64,000 nucleotides of DNA from Pseudomonadota bacterium (GCA_018820855.1 JAHJNL010000031.1:80042-144041); one strand, 5' to 3'. Shown: positions 1-8,972, numbered from the stretch's first letter. The notes: generated by a model from the letters alone, not told the origin. Program-made: numbers and translations.

Positions 1-46
1 ACGGACCCCTGGAGCTCCACATTTTGCTATGGGAGGACAAATAATC

Positions 47-2206
47 ATGCAAGACGCCACTACTCTAACAGAATATAAAAACCAGTGTCAGGAGGCCCTT
101 GACGATGAATTTCTGCGCAAGGCCATGGATGCCTTTGCCAAGGCCTATCGTACCAACCGGGTCAACGCCTTTGCCGGAATAAATGAAAAGGCTCTGATCG
201 CCGAGATTGCTGCGGCAAAGGATGGGGCCATCAGCCACCTGCCTGAGCTGTATGAAGAGTTCCGGGTCAAGGCCGAACTGGCCGGGGTGCATGTGCACCT
301 GGCCAAGACTGCGGCTGAGGCCAACGAGATTATCTGCCAGATTGCCAAGGACAATGGCTGCAGAAAGATAGTCAAGTCCAAATCCATGACGGCTGAGGAG
401 ACTTTGCTCAATCACCGGCTGGAGGCCGATGGTCTGGAGGTCACAGAGACCGATCTGGGCGAATGGATTATCCAGTTGCGCCATGAAGGACCGTCCCATA
501 TGGTCATGCCTGCTATCCATCTCTCGCGTTATCAGGTGGCGGACCTGTTCACCGATGTGACCAAAAAGCAGCAGGATTCGGATATCGAAAAGCTGGTCAA
601 AGTGGCCCGTCGTGAGTTACGCGCCAAGTACATTGAGGCGGATATGGGGATTTCCGGTGCCAACTTTGCCGTGGTGGAGACCGGTGCTATCGGCCTTGTC
701 ACCAACGAGGGCAATGCCCGTCTGGTGACAACCCTGCCGCGGGTGCATGTCGCCTTGTGCGGTGTGGATAAGCTTACCCCGACTCTGCATGACGCCCTGC
801 GTATCATCAAGGCCCTGCCGCGAAATGCCACGGGCCAGGCTATCACCTCCTACGTGACCTGGATTACCGGTGCCAACGCCTGTGCCACCGGACCGGAAGG
901 AAAAAAGGAGTATCATATCGTCTTTCTGGACAATGGCCGTCTGGCCATGGCCCAGGATCCGGATTTCAGGCAGATACTGCGCTGTGTGCGCTGCGGAGCC
1001 TGCGCCAACGTCTGTCCGGTGTACCGGCTGGTAGGCGGTCACCGTATGGGACACATCTATATCGGTGCCATCGGTCTGCTTCTGACCTATTTTTTCCACG
1101 GTCGCGACAAGGCCAAAAACCTGGTGCAAAACTGCATTAACTGCGGGGCCTGCAAGGAGGCCTGCGTTGCGGGCATCGATCTGCCCAGACTGATCAAGAA
1201 GGTTCATGCCCGAATTCAGGATGAGGACGGGCACGCTCTGCCCAGTGTGTTGCTCGGCAAGGTGATGAGTAATCGTAAGCTCTTCCATACCCTTCTGAAG
1301 ACCGCGAAGTGGGGACAGAAACCCATCAAGGATGGCAGTACGGGTTACATTCGGCATCTGCCCATGATTTTTGGCAAAGAGCAGGATTTCCGTGCCCTGC
1401 CTGTTGTGGCTGACAAGGCCTTTCGCGACGAGTGGCCGGAGATCAGGCCGAATGTCGACAATCCCAGCTATCGGGTTGCCTTGTTTTCAGGGTGTGTGCA
1501 GGATTTTGTTTATCCGGAGCAGATGAAGGCGGGAGTACGGGTGATGGATGGTCATGGAGTGGAGATGGAGTACCCCATGGGCCAGTCCTGTTGCGGTCTG
1601 CCTCTGGTGATGATGGGTGAAAGCGGGCCGGCCCGTGACGTGGCCGAGCAGAACGTCAAGGCCATCGACCCGGCAAAATTTGACTATATTATTACCCTGT
1701 GTGCCTCCTGTGCCTCACACCTCAAACACACCTATCCCAGGATGCTGGCGGATGATCCGCAGCTGGCCGGGATGGCAAGTGTTTTTGCTGAGAAAGTCAT
1801 CGACTTCAGTTCCTTTGTCTACGATGTTCTCGGAGTGGACAAGAATGATTTCAGGGAAGAGGGCGGGCAGGGCAAAACCGCCTATCACTCCCCCTGTCAT
1901 CTCTGCCGGGGCCTGGGAGTGACAGAGGCCCCGCGCCAGCTGCTCAGACAGTCAGGTCTGAATTATGCTCCGTCGGCCGAAGAAGATGTGTGCTGCGGCT
2001 TCGGCGGCACCTTTTCCATGAAATTTCCGCAGGAGTCGCGGGAGCTGCTGCACAAGAAGCTCGATAACGTCAAGGCCAGCGGAGCCGTTGAGTTGGTCAC
2101 CGACTGCCCGGGCTGCGTCATGCAGTTGCGGGGCGGCACTGATGTGCGCAAGGATGGCTTACGGGTGCGGCACATAGCCGAGGCCCTGGCGGACCGGAAG
2201 AAGTAA
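47..2206 (+). CDS. LutB-LutA type lactate oxidation iron-sulfur protein (fused)
   Basis: Probably part of an L-lactate (or similar 2-hydroxy acid) dehydrogenase passing electrons to Fe-S centres on the cytoplasmic side. The 719-residue protein has a LUD domain (about residues 25-300). Two ferredoxin-type clusters follow (CVRCGACANVCP near 320, CINCGACKEAC near 370). The C-terminal half has two CCG domains, with CCGLPL, CASCASHLKH, SPCHLCRG, CCGFGGTFS and DCPGC. In Bacillus, LutB carries LUD plus Fe-S and LutA carries CCG, so this is a LutB-LutA fusion. I chose the ATG at 47 because GGGAGG at 31-36 is correctly spaced; an ATG at 29 would overlap that site. LutC or permease partners may lie left of the window. 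The exact substrate is inferred. Confidence 0.85.
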   Translation: MQDATTLTEYKNQCQEALDDEFLRKAMDAFAKAYRTNRVNAFAGINEKALIAEIAAAKDGAISHLPELYEEFRVKAELAGVHVHLAKTAAEANEIICQIAKDNGCRKIVKSKSMTAEETLLNHRLEADGLEVTETDLGEWIIQLRHEGPSHMVMPAIHLSRYQVADLFTDVTKKQQDSDIEKLVKVARRELRAKYIEADMGISGANFAVVETGAIGLVTNEGNARLVTTLPRVHVALCGVDKLTPTLHDALRIIKALPRNATGQAITSYVTWITGANACATGPEGKKEYHIVFLDNGRLAMAQDPDFRQILRCVRCGACANVCPVYRLVGGHRMGHIYIGAIGLLLTYFFHGRDKAKNLVQNCINCGACKEACVAGIDLPRLIKKVHARIQDEDGHALPSVLLGKVMSNRKLFHTLLKTAKWGQKPIKDGSTGYIRHLPMIFGKEQDFRALPVVADKAFRDEWPEIRPNVDNPSYRVALFSGCVQDFVYPEQMKAGVRVMDGHGVEMEYPMGQSCCGLPLVMMGESGPARDVAEQNVKAIDPAKFDYIITLCASCASHLKHTYPRMLADDPQLAGMASVFAEKVIDFSSFVYDVLGVDKNDFREEGGQGKTAYHSPCHLCRGLGVTEAPRQLLRQSGLNYAPSAEEDVCCGFGGTFSMKFPQESRELLHKKLDNVKASGAVELVTDCPGCVMQLRGGTDVRKDGLRVRHIAEALADRKK

Positions 2207-2249
2207 CAAAAACGGCAGTGGTGCTGGTAGAGCGTTGCCGTTGGCGTTT

Positions 2250-2286
2250 CAGCTCACCGACAGGATTGATTCCTGTCGGTGAGCTG
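2250..2286 (+). terminator. Perfect 16-bp hairpin after the lactate gene
   Basis: Arms 2250-2265 and 2271-2286 pair perfectly around a TTGAT loop, 44 bases after the stop codon. There is no T-tract, so it may act as a Rho-assisted terminator or an RNA 3' stabiliser rather than a classical intrinsic terminator. Confidence 0.6.
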
Positions 2287-2651
2287 ACAAATGTTCAATC
2301 CTCACTGTACCGAAACCGTTAACAAAGGCAGTGGATATCGGTTTTCGTTGTTCGTTTCATGGCATTGCTTCTATGCATCATAATGTCATATCCTGATTGT
2401 ATTCTGTTCTCCTCCAGTCGCTTTGCGGCGCTTTGGCCTAATTGTTTGATCCTCGAGAGGTCTGTTGTCCTGTGTGCCTGGCCTAACGGACTTATCCTGT
2501 CAGGACCGGAAAATAGTTGTGCCTGGAAATCAATCGTTAGAGCAGTCAGCTGCAGTCTCATGATTGATATTCTTCTTTATTGCCGTTTGTGAAAACATTT
2601 CAGACGTTACCCAATTGTTACCGCTCAAGGTGTATTCTATATAATAAGATA

Positions 2652-2670
2652 GTGTCACAGCCTGTGACAC
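2652..2670. promoter_or_regulatory. Perfect palindrome, candidate operator
   Basis: GTGTCACA-GCC-TGTGACAC is a perfect inverted repeat about 300 bases ahead of the secreted-protein gene at 2968. The arms resemble CRP/FNR-family half-sites in inverted order, but I cannot name the regulator. The rest of 2287-2967 is non-coding as far as I can see; short open frames there lack ribosome sites and plausible composition. Confidence 0.4.
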
Positions 2671-2967
2671 ATTGTGTGAGTTATTCTGGTAAGTTGAAAG
2701 AAATCTTGTGACGGCTGTTTCCAATAATGTAACATACCTGGCAAACGAATTGTTCGTAAGCACAAGGGGAGCAACTGTTCGAGGGCATGGTGTCTGCTTC
2801 TGACAGAAATAGCAGTATTCTCGATTCTGCCTGCGTTTTATTTAGAATTAAGTTTTGGAAGGAGAGGGGGTGATAGATGAAGTCGAGAAGGTGGAATGGA
2901 GGAGGCGCCTGACAAACACTTTGGGCTTTGTTGATGAATATGCTGCAATAAAAAAGGAGAGTGAAAG

Positions 2968-4017
2968 ATGCGAAAAAATACATTGATAACTTCCGCCTGT
3001 GCAATTGGCTTCACCGGTTTTCTACTCCTGTCGGCCACGTCATTCAATACAGCAGCTGAACCGGGGGAAGAAGAGGAAGTGTCAAATAATCTTTCAGTTC
3101 CGGCCATTTTTGCCGAAGGCTATGGCCTGGGAGGTTTTCCGGCCGACAGCGATAAAGGCTCTGGTTTACCGGGCAGCAGTATTCCCGTTTGGGGAACAGC
3201 ATATTGTGCTTCCGGTGACTCCAGGGAGTACTTTCTGCAGCTGGATGAAACCAGCAGTTGGCAAGCGGAGTGGAGTGCCGATGCCTTGGATAATTCGAAT
3301 GCTCAACCGGTGTACGTGACAGTGGATTGGTCCGATGATATTATTGACAAGGTGTGGAATAACAAGTCTGTCATCCCCATAGGTGTTGCTCTCGTTACGG
3401 ACCTGTTGCCGGGGAGCATGCAGGGGTATGAGATGACGTCCTTTGCCGGTACTCCTCCGCTCTGTTATCCATTGCCTGAAGATACGGAGACTTCGATGTT
3501 AATCAGTTCGGAGGAAGAGAGTGACGAGGTTGACGAGATATGGGGAACAGATGGTTCTGTCTATGCATCTGACATGGCCAGTGTCTATAGCGTCTGTGCC
3601 CGACTGACCATTCAGAAAATAGATGGGCAGGGCGGTGAGCCGGTTGCAGAACCCCTATTCAGCAGTGCGGTCTACGAGGGCTTCGGTGTGCATGCCAGAC
3701 CCACCTGGTATTCTGCAATGATTGATGGCTCGGGCAAGATTCTTTATTTGCACAACTGGAATTTGGCCTGGCAGCAAAAGGGTGGAGATGAGGACCGGAC
3801 AGGATGGTACCGGTTGACTTTCAGCCTCGATCCAGTGGCGACATACACCACCTTCGAAGGTAAATGGAAACAAATTTTACGCACAGTCGATTGCAATACC
3901 TTCCTGCTGGCGACGCTCCATCCGTCAGATGAGGCAGGTGAGTACAAACCGGTCTATGTGTCTGCCAGCGAGATGTATGTGGATATTCAGATAATCGACC
4001 AGCAGATAGGAGAATAA
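2968..4017 (+). CDS. Secreted protein of unknown function, 349 aa
   Basis: I do not recognise a family. The start follows a strong AAGGAGAG ribosome site. The first 30 residues form a classical signal peptide (RKN start, hydrophobic core, SFNTAAEP cleavage region). The mature protein is acidic, rich in Tyr, Trp and Ser, with an EEEEE-like acidic start and several WSxD and YxxF segments that suggest a beta-rich extracellular or periplasmic fold. No membrane segment follows the signal. It appears monocistronic, with hairpins at 4038-4058 and 4091-4132 downstream. It could be an envelope or surface protein; no enzymatic motif is visible. Confidence 0.75.
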   Translation: MRKNTLITSACAIGFTGFLLLSATSFNTAAEPGEEEEVSNNLSVPAIFAEGYGLGGFPADSDKGSGLPGSSIPVWGTAYCASGDSREYFLQLDETSSWQAEWSADALDNSNAQPVYVTVDWSDDIIDKVWNNKSVIPIGVALVTDLLPGSMQGYEMTSFAGTPPLCYPLPEDTETSMLISSEEESDEVDEIWGTDGSVYASDMASVYSVCARLTIQKIDGQGGEPVAEPLFSSAVYEGFGVHARPTWYSAMIDGSGKILYLHNWNLAWQQKGGDEDRTGWYRLTFSLDPVATYTTFEGKWKQILRTVDCNTFLLATLHPSDEAGEYKPVYVSASEMYVDIQIIDQQIGE

Positions 4018-4090
4018 AGGAAGGGGAGAGAGAGTGAATAAACGCGGCCTTGCTTCTGCAGGCCGAACAGTATTGATGGTATCAGGCAAT

Positions 4091-4132
4091 CTTACCCCTT
4101 GGCGATGATCGGTGATCCTCACCAAGGGTAAG
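4091..4132. terminator. Hairpin terminator between convergent genes
   Basis: CTTACCCCTTGG pairs with the CCAAGGGTAAG side, with small internal mismatches, and is followed by TCTATATTTTTAT. It separates the secreted-protein gene (plus) from pgpA (minus) and can serve the plus strand as an intrinsic terminator. Confidence 0.55.
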
Positions 4133-4141
4133 TCTATATTT

Positions 4142-4606
4142 TTATCCCGTGAAACGTGAACCGAGCGCCCAGAGAATCTGGAGGCTGATGAGTGCATAAA
4201 GACCGGCCACGACGTCATCCATCATGATGCCGATGCCGCCGTGAATACGCTGGTCAAACCAGGAGACGGGAAAGGGCTTGAGGATATCAAAAAACCGGAA
4301 GAGGAGAAACCCGAGCAGCCAGGCTGCCGGATGATTGGGGGCGGCGGTGAGGGTAATGAACATGCCAAGGAATTCGTCGATGACAATGGGCCCGGCATCG
4401 GCCCGATCAAGTATTTTTTCCGCAGATCCGGCCAGGAAAAAGCCTGCCACAAAGACCAGACCCATCATGCCAAGATAGGAAGGAAGGGGGAGGTTGCGGA
4501 AGAAGTACCAGGGGACAAGGGCAGCCAGCGAGCCCCAGGTGCCGGGGCATTTCGGGATTTTGCCGCTGTAGAAACCTGTGGCCAGAAAGATGATCAGACG
4601 GTCCAT
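4142..4606 (-). CDS. pgpA: Phosphatidylglycerophosphatase A
   Basis: Dephosphorylates phosphatidylglycerophosphate to phosphatidylglycerol at the inner membrane. The N-terminus FLATGFYSGKIPKCPGTWGS and the later VIDEFLGM and DQRIHGGIGIMMDDVVAG motifs are typical of PgpA. The conserved acidic residues are in place and hydrophobic helices lie between them. I chose the ATG at 4606 (MDRLIIF, 154 aa) because it overlaps the larC stop as TAATG and has an AAGGAAAC ribosome site. It is the last gene of the def-fmt-larC-pgpA operon, so it is translationally coupled to larC. Confidence 0.93.
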   Translation of the reverse strand: MDRLIIFLATGFYSGKIPKCPGTWGSLAALVPWYFFRNLPLPSYLGMMGLVFVAGFFLAGSAEKILDRADAGPIVIDEFLGMFITLTAAPNHPAAWLLGFLLFRFFDILKPFPVSWFDQRIHGGIGIMMDDVVAGLYALISLQILWALGSRFTG

Positions 4607-5790
4607 TATGTTTCCTTGTTCTTTTGCGAACATGAGACAGCCTGATACACCCGGGAGAGAGGAATTTTGTTTTTTTCAGCGACCTTTCTGCAGGCTTCGT
4701 ATTCCGGATAGATGACGGTGCCTTTCGGTGTCTCCACCTTTTTTGCCGAAATCTCTCCCCAGGGGGTGGAGATCATGACGGCTTCCCGCGCCAGGGTCAT
4801 CCGTTCTTCACGCCGGAAACGAAGGCCGATGGCCGTGGTTTCGGAGAGGATGGTCTGCTTCAGTTCCAGGGTGTGGGCAGGATCGGCAATGACCCGTAAC
4901 AGCTGACCCGGGCGCCCTTTTTTCATGATCAGGGGGGAGAGGGAGACATCCAGGGCTCCCTGGCTGAAGAGGAGATCGCTGAGGTAAGGGAAACCTTCGC
5001 TGTTCCAGTCGTCAAGGTGGGTTTCAATAATTTCAACCTGTTGGCTCTCTTTTCCTGCATTCTCCTGGCCGATAATCAGACGAAGGAGGTTGGGCTGGTC
5101 TCCGTTCAGGCTATGGTTGCCGGCACCGTAACCACAATTATGCACGGTCATGCAGGGCATGGGGCCGAATTCGTCAGCCAGGCCTGTGACCAGGGCAGCT
5201 CCGGTGGGCGTGACCAGCTCACGCTCCTGTTCTACGCCGTATACCGGTATCCCTTTGAGTAATTCGCATACTGCAGGCGCAGGCAGAGGCAGATTGCCAT
5301 GTGCACAGCGGACAAGGCCGTGGCCCATGGGCAGGGGGGAGCAGACAAGTCTGCTGATATTCAGGTGGTGAAGACCGATGAGTGCACCCACGATGTCGAC
5401 AATGGTGTCCACGGCTCCTACCTCATGGAAGTGGATCTTTTCCACAGCCGTGTTGTGAACGTTGGCCTCTGCCTCGGCCAAACGGGTGAATATCTTTTTC
5501 GCTCTGTGGATGATTTTCGGGTCGAGCCTGCTTTTGTCAAGAAGTGTCAGGATGTTTCCCAGATGGCGAAACTGCTGGTTGGAAGGTGAACTGACAGTAA
5601 CCTGTTTGCAGCCGATGCCGCTGCGGAGTCCATCGCTGACGGAGAGCTGGAAATCTACGCCATCAAGCTGCCCAAGTTCCTGCAGAAGAAGTTTCTGGTC
5701 AAGGCCTGCATGGAGAAGGGCACCCAGGAACATGTCGCCGCTGATGCCTGAAAAGCAGTCCAGGTAAGCAATCTTCTGAAAAGGCCCCAT
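4606..5790 (-). CDS. larC: Nickel-pincer cofactor biosynthesis protein LarC
   Basis: LarC (DUF111 family) inserts nickel into the pyridinium dithiocarboxylate mononucleotide cofactor of lactate racemase LarA and related enzymes. The start KIAYLDCFSGISGDMFLGALL is the family signature. It is followed by the HFHEVGAVDTIVDIVG motif with metal-binding His and Glu, and ETHLDDW in the C-terminal half. It reads as one uninterrupted 394-residue frame, whereas some lactobacilli need a frameshift. I chose ATG 5790 (MGPFQK), 16 bases after fmt; longer in-frame extensions run into fmt. No LarA, LarB or LarE is in the window, so the client enzyme is unknown. Confidence 0.9.
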   Translation of the reverse strand: MGPFQKIAYLDCFSGISGDMFLGALLHAGLDQKLLLQELGQLDGVDFQLSVSDGLRSGIGCKQVTVSSPSNQQFRHLGNILTLLDKSRLDPKIIHRAKKIFTRLAEAEANVHNTAVEKIHFHEVGAVDTIVDIVGALIGLHHLNISRLVCSPLPMGHGLVRCAHGNLPLPAPAVCELLKGIPVYGVEQERELVTPTGAALVTGLADEFGPMPCMTVHNCGYGAGNHSLNGDQPNLLRLIIGQENAGKESQQVEIIETHLDDWNSEGFPYLSDLLFSQGALDVSLSPLIMKKGRPGQLLRVIADPAHTLELKQTILSETTAIGLRFRREERMTLAREAVMISTPWGEISAKKVETPKGTVIYPEYEACRKVAEKNKIPLSRVYQAVSCSQKNKET

Positions 5791-5806
5791 GGGCTCTCTA
5801 TAACTC

Positions 5807-6754
5807 TCAATTGCCAAAGACTTGTCCAGATTTGAGGGGCTGGCCGCAGAGATAGGCCTCCACACTCATTCGTTTTTTCCCTTCCGGCTGAATTTCCCGG
5901 ATCAGGAGTCCTCCCGTGCCTGTCGCCAGTAAGAGTCCGTTGCGGTCAGCACTGATAATGGTCCCGGATTTCTGGGTTGATTCGATCTCTTGTAATTCAG
6001 GGGAAAAGAAACGAAATCGCACTCCGTCAAGGAAACTGTAGGCGGTGGGCCAGGGGTCGAGACCGCGGATCAGGCAGTGGAGTTCTTCAGCAGGCTTGGT
6101 CCAGTCGATGCAGCCGTCCTCTTTTTTCAGGGGTGGGGCCTCGGTGGCCAGGTTGTGGTTCTGTTCAATGGGGGGCAGTTTGTCCTGTCGCAGAAGATCA
6201 AGGGCCTGCAGAAGGGCTTTCCCGCCGAGTTGGGAGAGTTTGGCAAAGAGGCTGCCTGCGGTCTCGTCACGTGCTACAGGGATGGCGGCCGGCAGGAGCA
6301 TGGCCCCGGTGTCCATGCCTTCGTCCATCTGCATGATGGTGACACCCGCCTCCCGGTCACCTTTGATAACAGCCCATTGAATGGGTGCGGCGCCACGGTG
6401 ACGGGGCAGGAGTGAGCCGTGGATGTTGATGCAGCCCAAAGGGGGCAGGTCTAGAATGCTCGGTGGTAAAATTCGGCCATAAGCTGCGACCACGATAAGA
6501 TCAGGCCGGTAAGAGCGCAGCTCATCTGCAAATTCCGCAGTTCGAACCTTGGTGGGCTGAAGCACGGGAATCCCGGCAGATTCGGCCAGGACCTTTACCG
6601 GGGGCTGGCATAGTTTTTTCCCCCTGCCTTTGGGGCGGTCCGGCTGGGTGACCACGGCCACCACCTGATCCACTCCGTCGAGCAGGGCCTGGAGGGCAGG
6701 GACGGAAAAGTCCGGGGTACCCATGAAGATGATGCGGAATAATTTGTCTGCCAT
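5807..6754 (-). CDS. fmt: Methionyl-tRNA formyltransferase
   Basis: Formylates initiator Met-tRNA from 10-formyl-THF. The start RIIFMGTPDFSVPALQALL and the catalytic-loop region NIHGSLLPRHRGAAPIQWA (Asn, His and downstream Asp) are diagnostic. ITIMQMDEGMDTG-like sequence and the C-terminal tRNA-binding domain (DWTKPAEELHCLIRGL onward) follow. At 315 residues it has the usual length. It starts 4 bases after def, the classical def-fmt pairing, and is transcribed with it. Confidence 0.97.
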   Translation of the reverse strand: MADKLFRIIFMGTPDFSVPALQALLDGVDQVVAVVTQPDRPKGRGKKLCQPPVKVLAESAGIPVLQPTKVRTAEFADELRSYRPDLIVVAAYGRILPPSILDLPPLGCINIHGSLLPRHRGAAPIQWAVIKGDREAGVTIMQMDEGMDTGAMLLPAAIPVARDETAGSLFAKLSQLGGKALLQALDLLRQDKLPPIEQNHNLATEAPPLKKEDGCIDWTKPAEELHCLIRGLDPWPTAYSFLDGVRFRFFSPELQEIESTQKSGTIISADRNGLLLATGTGGLLIREIQPEGKKRMSVEAYLCGQPLKSGQVFGN

Positions 6755-6758
6755 GGAA

Positions 6759-7271
6759 TCAGCTCTTTTTTGAGGCCAACATCTTTTTGATTTTTTTCTT
6801 ATACAGCGCCCTCTTCAGGGGGCTGAGGTGGTCGATAAAGAGGATGCCGTTGAGGTGGTCTATCTCATGCTGGAGTACCACGGCAAATCGGTTTTCGGTG
6901 GTCAGTTCCTGCTTTTCGCCGGAGAGGTCCTGGTAGGTGACCGTGATTTTCAGGCTCCTCTTCACCGAAGCAGTGAGGTCGAGTACAGAGAGACAGCCTT
7001 CTTCGTCGATCTGAGTGCCTTCATGTTCAGTGATTTCCGGGTTGATCATCACCATGAATTTATGTTCGTCTTCTTCCTTGGAGATATCTAAGACTATCAG
7101 TTGCACAGATTCGCCGATCTGAGGGGCTGCCAGACCAATTCCCGGCGCTTCGTACATGGTTTCAGCCATGTCGGAGATCAGCGGTTGCAGAGAATCATCA
7201 AATTCTGTTATTTTTTTTGCCTTCTGACGAAGGACCGGCTCAGGAAATTTGTAAATGGTACGCAGGCTCAT
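6759..7271 (-). CDS. def: Peptide deformylase
   Basis: Removes the N-formyl group from nascent proteins. All three motifs are present: GIGLAAPQIG (about residues 44-53), EGCLS with the metal-binding Cys, and QHEIDHLNG with the catalytic Glu and two metal His. At 170 residues it is normal length. ATG 7271 (MSLRTIYKFP) is preferred over an in-frame TTG two codons upstream. It is the first gene of the minus-strand def-fmt-larC-pgpA operon; the promoter must lie in 7272-7400. Confidence 0.96.
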   Translation of the reverse strand: MSLRTIYKFPEPVLRQKAKKITEFDDSLQPLISDMAETMYEAPGIGLAAPQIGESVQLIVLDISKEEDEHKFMVMINPEITEHEGTQIDEEGCLSVLDLTASVKRSLKITVTYQDLSGEKQELTTENRFAVVLQHEIDHLNGILFIDHLSPLKRALYKKKIKKMLASKKS

Positions 7272-7620
7272 GGGCAATAACTGGGGCTATGGGTAATAGG
7301 AAATGGTCGCTCACTAATTTGAAGAAATGTACCACAGGCACATTCTTTCCGCTATTAAAGTTGAATCGCGAAAGAGCTTAGTGAACGTCTTCTTTTGCTT
7401 CGTTGTTTTTCCAAATAATATGCAGTAATGTTGACTCAGTCAATAGTTACCCTACATCAACACCCTGCAGTGAGTTTGCTGCCTTAGCAGTATTTTTTCT
7501 CTGTTAAGGCAAAAAACTAAAAATAGCGAAATAATCCAGAGAGATAACATTTACCGGTAAGACAGTTATACTTCCTCAAGAGGGGGTACTGAAAAAAAAG
7601 TCCTTTAGGAGCAGGCAGGC
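7272..7620. other. Divergent intergenic region def / plsY
   Basis: No gene is seen. It must hold promoters for both directions. A perfect 13-base palindrome TTGACTCAGTCAA lies at 7431-7443. A 10-bp near-perfect hairpin (GCCTTAGCAG / CTGTTAAGGC) lies at 7481-7510. Neither has a known binder that I can name. Confidence 0.5.
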
Positions 7621-8232
7621 ATGACAATAACCTTTTTTGCAGCACTTTTGGTGAGTTATCTGGTCGGGGCGATTCCCTTTGGCCTGCTTTTTAGCCGGAG
7701 AGCAGGAATGGATGTGCGCCGGGAAGGGAGCGGTAATATCGGGGCTACCAATGTTACCAGGGTATTGGGAAAAAAACTTGGCATCCTGACCCTGCTCTGC
7801 GATGTGGCCAAGGGTTTTATTCCTGTTTTTCTTGCTTCCATCATTCTCCCCCATGGAGATAACCGGGAACTCTTTGTCGGTTTGTGCGGGCTGGCCACGG
7901 TGCTGGGCCATATGTTTCCCATTTATCTCAGTTTCAGAGGAGGTAAGGGGGTGGCCACGGCCCTGGGGGTCTTTCTCTATTTTTCGCCCTGGGCTATCTT
8001 CACAGTCTTGTTCGTCTTCGTGGCAGTGGTTGCCGTCACTGGGTTTGTTTCGGCTGGATCGCTTGCTGCTGCAGGCCTGATTCCTCTCTGTATCTGGCTC
8101 CTGGATGGCAATACCTCTGTGCTCTTGCCCGCTTTTGTGATTGTTGTTCTGATCTGGATCAAGCACAGTTCTAATATCGCCAGGATTTGCAGGGGAGAGG
8201 AGAAGAGCTGGAAAACCAAGAGTTCACAATGA
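7621..8232 (+). CDS. plsY: Acyl-phosphate:glycerol-3-phosphate acyltransferase
   Basis: Makes lysophosphatidic acid from acyl phosphate and glycerol-3-phosphate in the inner membrane. The three PlsY motifs are visible: the SGNIGATN loop (here GSGNIGATNVTRV, about residue 38), GHMFPIYLSFRGGKGVATALG (about 95-115), and the C-terminal IWIKHSSNIARI region. Five hydrophobic segments are predicted. The ribosome site is TAGGAG. The stop overlaps the start of the DnaJ-domain gene by 4 bases (ATGA), so the two are coupled. Confidence 0.95.
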   Translation: MTITFFAALLVSYLVGAIPFGLLFSRRAGMDVRREGSGNIGATNVTRVLGKKLGILTLLCDVAKGFIPVFLASIILPHGDNRELFVGLCGLATVLGHMFPIYLSFRGGKGVATALGVFLYFSPWAIFTVLFVFVAVVAVTGFVSAGSLAAAGLIPLCIWLLDGNTSVLLPAFVIVVLIWIKHSSNIARICRGEEKSWKTKSSQ

Positions 8233-8540
8233 CTAGGTCAGATTGGCAGGCCATCTTTGAGGCCAAAGAGCTGCTCGATTTGGGAGAGAGGGCCACTCTG
8301 GGGGAGATCAAGCGCAGTTACCGGAACAAATGCAAACAGTATCATCCGGATCTTGTGGGAAATGACAGGAAAAAAGGAGATATGATGCGCAAACTGACCA
8401 GGGCCTACGACGTACTTCTTCGCCATCATGATCAGTTCAGGATACCGCTGGTTCCCGCAGACGGTGACGTGTTGGAGCCGGAGGACTGGTGGATGGACCG
8501 GTTTGGCCAGGATCCCCTGTGGGGAAAGAAGAAAAGTTGA
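8229..8540 (+). CDS. Small J-domain protein
   Basis: A 103-residue DnaJ-domain protein, probably stimulating an Hsp70 ATPase or acting as a small adaptor. The J domain spans about residues 9-70: LLDLGERATLGEIKRSYRNK forms helices I-II, followed by the near-canonical YHPDLVGN in place of HPD-x5, then helix III ending in AYDVLLRHH. There are no G/F or zinc-finger regions, so it is not a full DnaJ. The C-terminus is acidic and Trp-rich. Start chosen at the ATGA overlap with plsY. A possible hairpin (CGGCC/GGCCG) follows at 8555-8575. Confidence 0.85.
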   Translation: MTRSDWQAIFEAKELLDLGERATLGEIKRSYRNKCKQYHPDLVGNDRKKGDMMRKLTRAYDVLLRHHDQFRIPLVPADGDVLEPEDWWMDRFGQDPLWGKKKS

Positions 8541-8582
8541 GACACACAGTGTTCGGCCTTCTGGTGAGATTGGCCGGAAGAA

Positions 8583-8735
8583 TTATTTCTTTTTATTGTA
8601 TCCGTTTTCATACTGTTTGCTGACTTCGGCAAACAGGGCACAATATTCTCGAATCAATTGTCTGCGATCTGATGGTGTTAATTTGAAGTAGATCGGGCTT
8701 AACATGAGTACCCGTATGGCTTCCTGCTGGGTCAT
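8583..8735 (-). CDS. Small conserved-looking protein, 50 aa
   Basis: This reading frame is easily missed because of its size. An excellent GGAGGTAGAGACA ribosome site precedes the ATG at 8735. The product starts MTQQEAIRVLMLSPIYFKL, continues with a charged helix (TPSDRRQLIREYCALF) and ends in a lysine tail. It looks like a two-helix soluble protein and not like random translation. I recall similar short proteins in other deltaproteobacteria but cannot name a family or function. It converges with the J-domain gene; the promoter would be in 8736-8900. Confidence 0.7.
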   Translation of the reverse strand: MTQQEAIRVLMLSPIYFKLTPSDRRQLIREYCALFAEVSKQYENGYNKKK

Positions 8736-8972
8736 TGTCTCTACCTCCTTCCAAGGCTGGCTAATTTAGTGCCTGAGAAGTGATCTCCTTATAAGTGCTT
8801 GAGGGTTTGTTTTTCTATACTCTTCTTATCGACCTGTTTTTGATTTTAGTTTACCTGAAAAAAATCATTTTTCCTAATATATTTTTATAGTTGCTCAAAA
8901 CAGAGATCCCTGTGCCAGAGAATATATGATGTGTAAAGTGCACTCTGCTTCTAAAATTGTTCTTGACAGATG

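Noticed and set aside
2319..2592. Overlapping open frames of about 80 codons on both strands after the lactate gene
   Set aside because: No ribosome sites, unnatural composition, and they cover each other; treated as non-coding.
2738..2756. TGGCAAACGAATTGTT as a second sigma-54 promoter
   Set aside because: The -12 element reads GT instead of GC and the distance to the gene at 2968 is long; too weak to call.
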